Assembly (NCBI GenBank): GCA_019594305.1
Contig: JAFDTZ010000078.1
Span: forward strand, 1 to 10,375
Length of the DNA stretch: 10,375 nucleotides
DNA from: Thermoplasmata archaeon
GTDB taxonomy: Archaea > Thermoplasmatota > Thermoplasmata > Halarchaeoplasmatales > Halarchaeoplasmataceae
Reading direction: 5' to 3'
Every line of letters starts with the position of its first letter. Positions within the stretch are counted from its first letter, which is position 1. The notes under the pieces are model-generated. The model had not been told where the DNA came from. It searched no databases and saw only the letters and a program-made list of their open reading frames with translations. This document shows, piece by piece, positions 1-5,266 of the stretch. The position numbers and the translations under genes were made by a program.

Positions 1-36
1 CAAAAATCGAACATAATTTTTCCACTGGCTCGCATT

Positions 37-50
37 TTAAAGTGTTAAAA
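37..50 (-). terminator. Possible T-tract terminator of the tRNA
   Basis: Read on the minus strand, the tRNA discriminator base is followed at once by TTTT (50-47) and then a second short T/A tract (39-35). Short T-runs are the usual archaeal termination signal. This is only a composition argument, and no hairpin is evident. Confidence 0.3.
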
Positions 51-148
51 TGCTCCCGCCGGGATTCGAACCCGGGTGTTCGGCTGTCTTTGACCTATTC
101 TCAGGCCTCGAAAGGCCGAAATGATTGGCCGGACTACACTACGGGAGC
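51..148 (-). tRNA. tRNA-Glu (UUC) with a 23-nt intron
   Basis: A complete tRNA cloverleaf on the minus strand: 98 nt with the intron, 75 nt after splicing. The acceptor stem is GCTCCCG (148-142) pairing with CGGGAGC (58-52), and the discriminator is A at 51. The T arm is CCGGG-TTCGAAT-CCCGG. The anticodon stem is TCGGC (119-115) pairing with GCCGA (84-80), which meet only once the intron is removed. The spliced loop is C-T-TTC-G-A, so the anticodon (112-110) is UUC, read as Glu. The CCA end is not encoded (50-48 read TTT). The D arm has the weak GTGT start that is usual in archaeal tRNA-Glu. No TATA box is visible in the first 40 bp upstream, where the hairpin array begins. Confidence 0.95.
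86..108 (-). other. tRNA intron in a canonical bulge-helix-bulge
   Basis: A 23-nt intron sits after position 37, one base 3' of the anticodon, which is the standard archaeal site. Anticodon-loop bases CTTT pair with AAAG near the intron's 3' end to give the 4-bp central helix. The two 3-nt bulges are CG^A and AC^A. Inside the intron GGCCT pairs with AGGTC (one G-T) around a GAGAAT loop. This matches the substrate of the archaeal splicing endonuclease. The structure was worked out by hand and has no mismatches in the core. Confidence 0.92.
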
Positions 149-286
149 AAATTGTGAAAACAATTTGCGACTGCGGGGAACTGTGTTCCCCGGGAGGACA
201 AATATGAGCTTGCGAATATTTGCGACTTAGCGGAATTTTATTCCGCTTGAGGACAAATTGTGAAAACAATTTGCGACTGCGGGGAA
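149..286. repeat. Tandem hairpin array with covarying stems
   Basis: About 2.5 units of 51-55 bp. On the plus strand each unit reads: hairpin A, CGACT, hairpin B, GAGGA. Hairpin A stems are CAAATTG/CAATTTG (148-167), CAAATAT/ATATTTG (199-222) and again CAAATTG/CAATTTG (254-273). Hairpin B stems are CGGGGAA/TTCCCCG (174-192) and GCGGAAT/ATTCCGC (230-246). The third B (279-286) has only its left arm. The linkers are conserved, while the stems change in a paired way. The array starts exactly at the 5' end of the tRNA. No ORF or transposase is present. It could be a structured RNA, a small palindromic mobile repeat, or a transcribed leader of the tRNA. Confidence 0.75.
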
Positions 287-290
287 CGCC

Positions 291-393
291 AGAAGCCTGT
301 CCAAATCCAGATAATCATGCAGCTACACTAAAATTGGCCACACTGAGGCATGCAAAAGGTAAGGTTGATAAATAATTTTCTGAATGTCCTACT
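291..393. other. Intergenic stretch between mtrH and the hairpin array
   Basis: No gene is seen here. On the minus strand an A/T-rich tract (about 380-370, AATTATTTAT) could be a TATA box for a transcript running through the hairpin array into the tRNA, or part of the mtrH trailer. No clear terminator hairpin follows mtrH. Confidence 0.3.
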
Positions 394-1308
394 TTACACG
401 GTATGATAAGGATGCCGCTCGTCGATCTCTGTGCCAAAGTAGCTCTCCGCTCCCTCGGCCACTATCCTGTCAACCATAGCCGCGGTAACAAACTCCGAAT
501 GTGCATTCTCTATGGGTCCGTAATATACAAAATCCGCACCGAGTATCAGCGGAAGGGCATCTACGGCAGCATCTACGGTAGGCATTATTTCTGTTCTATG
601 TTCGTACTTCTCAAGCCACAACCACGCTTCAACCGCGTTGTGCATAGCACATCCCACCGGAAGTCCGAACTCGCTCTTGAACACAGGTATCGCTCGAAGA
701 GCCTCCGAAGCACCCTCTCCAAAAGGTGTTGCAGCGGTGTCCAGCAGAGGATATCTTATACCCACATCCTCAATAAGCTTCAACAGTCCTTCCTCCAGCA
801 ACACTCCACCGTCCTTGATCATATCCAATCGGCCCTGGGTACTCGTATCCTGTGGATTGTATCCAAGGAGCACTGCGGCCGAAGGTGTGTATTCCTCGAG
901 TGTCAGTCGTTCTTCATCGGTTATCCCAAGGTTGACACTGTTGTAAACCAGTCTATCCAATCCTCCCTGGTCGTAAAGATATTCAAGAGCCTTGATACGT
1001 ACATCCGCGTCCGGAATATCCAATGAGAAAAACCCGTCTATTACATCCAAGGCAAAATTCACCTTCCACGGTATCTCGGACTTTTCGTACACAAAAATAT
1101 CTACGAGACAGTTAAGTCCCACCATGTCAGACAGTTCGTTCTGCCGCCTGATCAGCTTTTCTACCCGCTCAAGGGAATCCTGCGGATCAGAAAACTGCCC
1201 CTGGTAGAATATGGACCCAACCATCAAAGTGGGATATTCTCCGGGAAGACCTCCGACCTTTTTATCTCCAAGCTTATGTACCTTCTGTTCCTTCGTATAG
1301 CTAAACAT
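394..1308 (-). CDS. mtrH: MtrH-family methyl-tetrahydropterin methyltransferase
   Basis: A 304-aa soluble TIM-barrel methyltransferase, about the usual MtrH length (roughly 310 aa). In the Mtr complex, MtrH moves the methyl group from methyl-tetrahydromethanopterin to the corrinoid of MtrA. Recognisable stretches are the N-terminal GGLPGEYPT (19-27), YNSVN (122-126), GYNPQD (149-154), D190 with TPFGEGA (194-200) and PVGCAMHN (217-224). The start ATG overlaps the 3' end of the mtrA-like gene by 8 bp and has GGAGG 9 nt upstream. It is the last gene of the metF-mtrA-mtrH operon. The other methanogen mtr genes (B, C, D, E, F, G) are not next to it, so it probably works with the soluble MtrA-like partner and not in a sodium-pumping complex. 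The pterin substrate (H4MPT or H4folate) cannot be told from sequence. Confidence 0.9.
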   Translation of the reverse strand: MFSYTKEQKVHKLGDKKVGGLPGEYPTLMVGSIFYQGQFSDPQDSLERVEKLIRRQNELSDMVGLNCLVDIFVYEKSEIPWKVNFALDVIDGFFSLDIPDADVRIKALEYLYDQGGLDRLVYNSVNLGITDEERLTLEEYTPSAAVLLGYNPQDTSTQGRLDMIKDGGVLLEEGLLKLIEDVGIRYPLLDTAATPFGEGASEALRAIPVFKSEFGLPVGCAMHNAVEAWLWLEKYEHRTEIMPTVDAAVDALPLILGADFVYYGPIENAHSEFVTAAMVDRIVAEGAESYFGTEIDERHPYHTV

Positions 1309-1885
1309 TTATACCCGCCTCCAGGGGTGATATGTCGCCCCATGGTGATACATTCAGGGATGCATGAAGCGCTAAATCAGCCTCCAACTTCGACATTTTT
1401 TTCTCCTTTATACTCAGGGCGATGTACGGCTCTCCGTAGGTACTGGGATCCTTTTTATGTGCCGTATCTATCGCTTTGCAAATCTCTTCAATATCCGTGG
1501 TGCCAACTAGATCGATCACCTCTACCTGATCACGGAAACGTTCAACCGCATCTTGGTTTATATTCTCTATGTAGGGCACCGCTCCGGGGGCATCTATTAT
1601 GCGCCCCATATCATCTATTCCGTTCATAGCCAGGCAAACAAGGGAAGCCCCCGACTTGTGGCCTCTGATCTCTTTACCACATACTATCAAGAACCGTATA
1701 TATGGGTTAGATATGGTGTTGGCCACGACCTTCTCTATACCGAGATTCTCTGTTTTCATAGGACCCCAGATGGCAGTCCTGTGGGGAGGTATCTCAAATT
1801 TTTCATCCAAGGTGACAACAGCTACCGGTGATTTGTGGTCACCCGTTTCGTACTTACCCGGCCAAGGATAGAGCTCGGAATTCAT
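1301..1885 (-). CDS. mtrA: MtrA-family corrinoid protein, no membrane anchor
   Basis: A 194-aa homologue of MtrA, the cobalamin-carrying subunit of tetrahydromethanopterin S-methyltransferase. Conserved stretches are GPMKTENLGIEKVVAN (41-56), ISNPYIRFLIVCG (58-70), GRIIDAPGAVPYIENI and VEVIDLV. His76, in the CGKEIRGHKSG stretch, aligns by context with the histidine that serves as lower cobalt ligand in methanogen MtrA (His84 in Methanothermobacter). Methanogen MtrA is about 240 aa and ends in a membrane helix. This protein stops at 194 aa in a hydrophilic tail, so it should be cytoplasmic. The start ATG overlaps the metF stop as ATGA, with a GGAG about 11 nt upstream. It probably accepts a methyl group from MtrH, or passes one to it. 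The final acceptor is unknown. Confidence 0.88.
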   Translation of the reverse strand: MNSELYPWPGKYETGDHKSPVAVVTLDEKFEIPPHRTAIWGPMKTENLGIEKVVANTISNPYIRFLIVCGKEIRGHKSGASLVCLAMNGIDDMGRIIDAPGAVPYIENINQDAVERFRDQVEVIDLVGTTDIEEICKAIDTAHKKDPSTYGEPYIALSIKEKKMSKLEADLALHASLNVSPWGDISPLEAGINV

Positions 1886-2853
1886 AATTTAATTATCTCC
1901 TCGACTATCTTTGCAGCCATCTTCTCGGACCTCATGGGTATTATATGCGCTCCCAATTTGGTATGAAGTCCGGCTTCCTTAGCGTAGTCAAGTATGTCGG
2001 TGTACATCTCCACAGCGAATATTACGGATTCTTCGGAAAAGTTCTTGGCACTCGAAAGACGCTCCTGAACCTCCTGAGGTATATTGACCTGAGGTACGTT
2101 TTCCGATAGGAATGTCATCTCCTCCGGTGATGCGAAAGGAGCTGTGCTAACCAGTACAGGCGGATACCTGTCATTCATGTCCTCCAGTTCCGTGAGCAAC
2201 TCTATAACTTCATAGGCATCGTACGTTATCTGGGTTTGGAAGAAATCAACACCCGCCTGTATCTTGTTTGATGCATAAGTTGTCTCTCCCGTTCGTCTGG
2301 GCAGCATCACACCTCCCACGTTGAATTCAGTGGGCTTCTCCAAGGTCTCAAGCTCGGTAAGATATCTATTCCTCTGTCTGGACTGTCTGGTGGATAGTTC
2401 CGGCATAAGTTGACCGTTATTGAGATATTTTTTGATCCCCGTGATCAACTCCAAGGAATTGATGGTATCTATCTTCTCCTCGGCGGGGTAATCGCCCACG
2501 GCGTAATCTCCGGTCATGGCTAGTAAATTTCGTATGCCCATACTATCCGCCCCTAAGAGCCATTTTTGAAGACCACTAAGGGTGGTATCCCTGCAGGTGA
2601 GATGAGCTATGGGTTCGACATCCAATTCATGCAGTATCCTTCCTGAAAAAGGGCCCGGATCTATCCGTACCTTTCCAACAGGATTGTTGCAAACATTCAA
2701 ACCGGCAAGGGCATCCAGGAATGGGAGGTCAGCGATAATTTTGATGTATTTATCAACGTTTCCTCCCCTCGGTGACGGGACCTCGTACGTAATGGGAAAC
2801 TCTTCTTTATCCAGCTTTTCTATGAATCGTTGCATGGATTGATTATTATGCAT
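1882..2853 (-). CDS. metF: MetF-family methylenetetrahydropterin reductase
   Basis: An MTHFR-fold protein (MetF, COG0685 type), 323 aa from the first ATG or 317 aa from the ATG at 2835. MetF enzymes are FAD proteins that reduce the methylene-pterin C1 unit to methyl. Visible family features are TYEVPSPRGG (22-31) with E24 at the catalytic Glu position, HLTCRD (84-89), the LLGADSMGIRN helix, MTGD (113-116) and GVDFFQTQITYD. It leads the operon with mtrA and mtrH, which suggests it makes the methyl-pterin that MtrH uses, in the role that the F420-dependent Mer plays in methanogens. A TATA-like TTAAATAAT (2864-2856) lies 26 bp before the ATG at 2835, so the true start may be that internal Met (MQRFIEKLDK) on a leaderless mRNA. 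No MetV-type partner is in the window, and the electron donor is unknown. Confidence 0.85.
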   Translation of the reverse strand: MHNNQSMQRFIEKLDKEEFPITYEVPSPRGGNVDKYIKIIADLPFLDALAGLNVCNNPVGKVRIDPGPFSGRILHELDVEPIAHLTCRDTTLSGLQKWLLGADSMGIRNLLAMTGDYAVGDYPAEEKIDTINSLELITGIKKYLNNGQLMPELSTRQSRQRNRYLTELETLEKPTEFNVGGVMLPRRTGETTYASNKIQAGVDFFQTQITYDAYEVIELLTELEDMNDRYPPVLVSTAPFASPEEMTFLSENVPQVNIPQEVQERLSSAKNFSEESVIFAVEMYTDILDYAKEAGLHTKLGAHIIPMRSEKMAAKIVEEIIKL

Positions 2854-2861
2854 TGATTATT
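2838..2861. repeat. 10-bp direct repeat at the metF promoter
   Basis: ATTGATTATT occurs at 2838-2847 and again at 2852-2861, a 14-bp period. TGCAT precedes the first copy (2831-2835) and the TGCA at 2849-2852 runs into the second. It overlaps the TATA-like box and the stretch just upstream of the ATG at 2835. It could be a regulator-binding site or chance A/T-rich repetition. Confidence 0.4.
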
Positions 2862-2864
2862 TAA
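2856..2864 (-). promoter_or_regulatory. TATA-like box of the metF-mtrA-mtrH operon
   Basis: TTAAATAAT on the minus strand, centred about 26 bp upstream of the ATG at 2835. It is too close to the ATG at 2853 to serve a start there. It therefore predicts a leaderless transcript beginning near 2835. Confidence 0.5.
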
Positions 2865-2888
2865 TAGTTGTGTTCCTAGAAACCGAAA

Positions 2889-2897
2889 AGATAAATA
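2889..2897 (+). promoter_or_regulatory. TATA-like box of the zinc-ribbon/GT2 operon
   Basis: AGATAAATA, preceded by a purine-rich CGAAA stretch that could act as the BRE. Its centre is about 28 bp upstream of the ATG at 2921, so transcription should begin at or next to that codon. This favours ATG 2921 over the upstream in-frame TTG at 2915. Confidence 0.5.
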
Positions 2898-2920
2898 GGT
2901 AGGACTTCTAAAAGTTGAGT

Positions 2921-3358
2921 ATGGAGGACACGGAACCCCCGAAGGAAAAAGAGAATTTAAAAGAACCGTCTTGCCATCTGTGTGAGCACCTAAAGAGCGG
3001 GAAGGACTGGCTCCCTATACTTAAAGAACGTAAGGATTCCACTCTCGCACCTCATCCCTACTGCCGCTCCTGCGGTCTGGTACGCAACATAGGACCGGAC
3101 AGAGCGAAGAAACTTGGATTCTATACGGAAGTCCTCTCTGAACTGGAGCGATATCTTCGTCTTGAATATTCCAAAAGGGGAAAACATAAACTCACCGAAT
3201 CACAAAAGCGGCTCATGGTGAAAGATATGGAGGAAGATATACTCTTCAATGATATATACGGCAGCATAGCTTCGGCCCAAGAAGAGCGTTTCGTAGAGAT
3301 AGTTCGCAAATACAGACAAGATATAACCAGAATGGAGATAATGTACTACCTTGAATGA
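2921..3358 (+). CDS. Zinc-ribbon protein of unknown function
   Basis: 145 aa and not recognised as a named family. Two CxxC pairs, C18/C21 (CHLC) and C48/C51 (CRSC), about 26 residues apart, form a probable zinc ribbon near the N-terminus. The first 15 residues are charged and disordered. The rest (about 60-145) is highly charged and helical (for example ELERYLRLEYSKRGKHKLTESQKR). No signal peptide or membrane segment is seen. The start at ATG 2921 was chosen because a TATA-like box sits at leaderless distance. A TTG at 2915 would add two residues. Its stop overlaps the next gene's first ATG as ATGA, so it is translated and probably regulated with the glycosyltransferase. A nucleic-acid or protein-binding role is possible but not shown. 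Confidence 0.82.
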   Translation: MEDTEPPKEKENLKEPSCHLCEHLKSGKDWLPILKERKDSTLAPHPYCRSCGLVRNIGPDRAKKLGFYTEVLSELERYLRLEYSKRGKHKLTESQKRLMVKDMEEDILFNDIYGSIASAQEERFVEIVRKYRQDITRMEIMYYLE

Positions 3359-3378
3359 ACCTAAAGAAGGAAAAAAAC

Positions 3379-4044
3379 ATGACCACAGTTAGCCTTATCA
3401 TACCGACACTAAACGAGGAAGAAGGTATAGCGGAGGTACTGCAGAATATTCCTGAAGCTCGGTTAAAGGAATTAGGGTATGAACTTGAGATTTTGGTGAT
3501 CGACGGCGGTTCAAAAGATGATACGCGTAAGATAGCTCGAAAAGAGGGTGCGACGGTGATCCTCGAGGACGGAGGAAAGGCTGCTGCCGTAAGAAGAGGT
3601 ATAAAAGATAGCACGGGCGATTTCATTTTTACTATAGACGGCGATGGCACATACCCCCCTTCGGCAATGGTGGAGATGCTTCAAGAACTTCAGAACGGTC
3701 ATGCCATGGTACTGGGCTCCAGACTCGACGGCAGCATCTCCAAAGGTGCCATGTCTTCCATGAACATGTTCGGAAATCGTATGCTTACTCGTCTAGCGAA
3801 TGGACTTTACGGTGTTAAAGTGAGCGACCTATGTACCGGGATGAGATGTTTCAAGAAAAGCGCTCTTGATAATAGATTGCCTCCGGGAAAAGGTTTCGAG
3901 ATCGAGGCCAGCATCCACGGTATGCTGGTGCGTAAAGGGGTGGCGGAGATTCCCATTGAGTATCGAAGTAGAATGGGCGAATCAAAACTGAGAACCCGAG
4001 ATGGTATATTGATCGCCTTAAGATTGTTGAAGGATAGGTTTTGA
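3379..4044 (+). CDS. GT2 glycosyltransferase, DPM1-like, soluble
   Basis: 221 aa, GT-A fold family 2, similar to dolichol-phosphate mannose/glucose synthases without a membrane domain. It opens with SLIIPTLNEEEGI (5-17), then LVIDGGSKDDT (39-49), where D42 is in the nucleotide-binding region. The metal-binding DGD is at 87-89 (TIDGDGTYPP). Also present are DLCTGMRCF (150-158), FEIEAS and the YRSRMGESKL stretch typical of this group. It should move a sugar from a nucleotide donor to a polyprenyl phosphate or similar acceptor at the cytoplasmic face. Two starts are possible. ATG 3355 overlaps the upstream stop (ATGA). ATG 3379 has AGAAGG 8 nt before it and puts the GT2 strand at the N-terminus as in relatives, so it is preferred. 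The sugar and acceptor are not determinable. Confidence 0.87.
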   Translation: MTTVSLIIPTLNEEEGIAEVLQNIPEARLKELGYELEILVIDGGSKDDTRKIARKEGATVILEDGGKAAAVRRGIKDSTGDFIFTIDGDGTYPPSAMVEMLQELQNGHAMVLGSRLDGSISKGAMSSMNMFGNRMLTRLANGLYGVKVSDLCTGMRCFKKSALDNRLPPGKGFEIEASIHGMLVRKGVAEIPIEYRSRMGESKLRTRDGILIALRLLKDRF

Positions 4045-4080
4045 AAGTTAAAAAAAAAATAAAAAGGGGTTTATTGTTTT
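4045..4080. terminator. Bidirectional T-tract terminator between convergent genes
   Basis: The gap between the convergent GT2 and Gln-rich genes is a ten-A run (4050-4059) plus AAAAA (4061-4065), read as T-tracts on the minus strand. GTTTATTGTTTT (4069-4080) follows on the plus strand. T-runs of this length terminate archaeal RNA polymerase, so the region probably stops transcripts from both sides. Confidence 0.6.
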
Positions 4081-4528
4081 ACCAGGGTCCGACTTCATAC
4101 CCGCCCATGCCGAATCCGAAATCGAAGCCGATAGGGAAGTAACCTAATACTATCAGCACGAGAGCGAAACCGGCTACGGCTACGCGGAACCATCGATCCC
4201 ATTCGTCTCTATAGAAGGCAGCCATCAACATTATTCCAGCCACTAGGAATACTCCTACGTCCTTGAGTATGTTCCCCATGGTTATTACATGCCTGCTGTC
4301 GTCGATAGAGTTCGTTGCATTCAGCAGTATAGCACCAACCATGATTATCAGTAAGCCCAGCATAGCGACCATTGCCAGTGTTTTGTTACTTGTGAGTCCT
4401 TCGAACATGTCCGGTTGTTGCTGTGGTTGCTGCTGCGTTTGCGGCTGCGTTTGTGGCTGCGTTTGCGGCTGATCCCACTGCTGCTGCTGTGGTTTAAAGC
4501 CTTCCTGTGTATATCCTTCTTCTTGCAT
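4079..4528 (-). CDS. Gln-rich small membrane protein, three helices
   Basis: 149 aa, not recognised. The N-terminal 40 residues are soluble and rich in Q, P and T, including three QPQT units. This region is encoded by a 12-bp DNA repeat. Hydrophobic helices follow at about 50-70 (LAMVAMLGLLIIMVGAILL), 88-105 and 112-130, and the tail (131-149) is rich in Gly, Phe and Tyr. The short charged YRDEWDRW links helices 2 and 3. The start ATG at 4528 has GGTG 5 nt upstream. Small membrane proteins with a low-complexity cytoplasmic tail are common in archaea and often lack a known role. The promoter region is shared with the divergent DUF599 gene, which hints at related control. Confidence 0.75.
   Translation of the reverse strand: MQEEGYTQEGFKPQQQQWDQPQTQPQTQPQTQQQPQQQPDMFEGLTSNKTLAMVAMLGLLIIMVGAILLNATNSIDDSRHVITMGNILKDVGVFLVAGIMLMAAFYRDEWDRWFRVAVAGFALVLIVLGYFPIGFDFGFGMGGYEVGPW
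4433..4468. repeat. Three 12-bp tandem repeats inside the Gln-rich gene
   Basis: CTGCGTTTGCGG, CTGCGTTTGTGG, CTGCGTTTGCGG follow each other without gaps, with one base differing in the middle copy. They encode the QPQT units. The unit is a multiple of three, so gain or loss of copies would keep the frame and change only linker length. Confidence 0.85.
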
Positions 4529-4534
4529 ATCTTC

Positions 4535-4557
4535 ACCTTGAAGGAGGGAATCAAGGT
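4535..4557. promoter_or_regulatory. Inverted repeat ACCTTGA-N9-TCAAGGT
   Basis: Perfect 7-bp arms at 4535-4541 and 4551-4557. It lies between the shared TATA box and the start of the minus-strand Gln-rich gene, covering that gene's predicted transcription start. This is the position of a repressor operator. The arm nearest the gene also contains its AAGGTGA ribosome-binding site, so a translational role is an alternative. Confidence 0.45.
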
Positions 4558-4561
4558 CAAC

Positions 4562-4573
4562 ATATAAATATAT
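4562..4573. promoter_or_regulatory. Shared palindromic TATA region for divergent genes
   Basis: ATATAAATATAT reads as a TATA box on both strands. It is centred about 27 bp before the plus-strand ATG at 4594, predicting a leaderless DUF599 mRNA. It is about 39 bp before the minus-strand ATG at 4528, which leaves a leader of roughly 13 nt holding that gene's ribosome-binding site. Confidence 0.5.
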
Positions 4574-4593
4574 TGTGATTATTAACGATTGAT

Positions 4594-5208
4594 ATGCAAG
4601 CGCTGTTGGCCGTTACGATATATGTAGCATGTCTTTTTGGATATCATTACATCTATTTCTTTGTCACCGAATTCACCGGAAGAAATACCAAACGGTCTAG
4701 GATGCATGAATGTATAGGTACTTGGTTCGAGAATGTGCTCAATGAAGACGAACATCTACTGTGTGTTCACCAGATCCGGAATTTGATAATGGCCCTTACC
4801 TTTCAAGCTACCACCGCCGTTGTACTCATGGGTATCCTGTTTGGCTTCGCTGGTATCACCGGCGTTATACCCGAGTTTCCCGTGATTGTGGAGGAGATGG
4901 AAATACCGGTTTGGCTAATGGTTTTAACCCTAATATTCTCAGTACTCAACTTCCTCCTTTCCCTTAGAAACTTCACTAAGATAACATTCCTTATACGTTC
5001 GTCACCCCAAAGTCTGGAAGCCCTCGGTGAAGAAAAACCTGCGTGTTATCTTCAGAGATTATTCGTCAACGGTAACAGGTCCTACACCATGGGCCAGAGA
5101 AGCATATTGTACAGCATGTTAGTACTCACATGGTTCATGAATATATGGGTCTTTATATTCACAACCATTGCAGTTACAATAGTGTTCGCCTACAAGCATG
5201 ATATATGA
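4594..5208 (+). CDS. DUF599 family membrane protein
   Basis: 204 aa with four predicted membrane helices at about 1-26, 66-92, 106-125 and 171-198. The second helix is preceded by RNLIMALTFQATTAVVLMG, and the third contains FLLSLRNFT. Both resemble the conserved core of DUF599, a family of four-helix proteins known from bacteria and plants with no settled function. The N-terminal stretch ends in a charged loop (FTGRNTKRSRMHECIGTWFE). The ATG at 4594 is 27 bp from the centre of the TATA-like palindrome, so it is probably leaderless. It is divergent from the Gln-rich membrane gene and followed 58 bp later by a GT2 gene with its own TATA-like box. The family call is from remembered motifs, with moderate certainty. 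Confidence 0.75.
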   Translation: MQALLAVTIYVACLFGYHYIYFFVTEFTGRNTKRSRMHECIGTWFENVLNEDEHLLCVHQIRNLIMALTFQATTAVVLMGILFGFAGITGVIPEFPVIVEEMEIPVWLMVLTLIFSVLNFLLSLRNFTKITFLIRSSPQSLEALGEEKPACYLQRLFVNGNRSYTMGQRSILYSMLVLTWFMNIWVFIFTTIAVTIVFAYKHDI

Positions 5209-5213
5209 AGGGA

Positions 5214-5225
5214 AAATTATTTATG
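5214..5225 (+). promoter_or_regulatory. TATA-like box of the second GT2 gene
   Basis: AAATTATTTATG, 42-53 bp before the ATG at 5267. This predicts a start near 5246 and a leader of about 20 nt that would carry the GGGAAGG (5256-5262) ribosome-binding site. Confidence 0.45.
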
Positions 5226-5266
5226 GGGCTAAGAAATCGTAAGATGTTCCATAACGGGAAGGCACA

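Noticed and set aside
149..290. Hairpin array considered as a CRISPR array.
   Set aside because: There are no unique spacers of constant length, the units are themselves hairpins with changing stems, and no cas gene is in the window.
286..340. tRNA-like string on the minus strand (TAGTGTAGC followed by ATTTGGA) resembling a D arm and a Gln-type anticodon loop.
   Set aside because: The anticodon stem fails at two of five pairs, no T arm follows, and no acceptor stem can be closed. At most it is a remnant.
403..1026. Long plus-strand frame of 207 codons opposite mtrH.
   Set aside because: It is a shadow of the minus-strand mtrH reading frame. Its product has no family features, while the minus-strand protein matches MtrH throughout.
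394..2853. Reading the operon as evidence that the organism is a methanogen.
   Set aside because: Only the soluble MtrA and MtrH homologues are present, with MetF instead of Mer and no mcr or other mtr genes in view. Such homologues occur outside methanogens.
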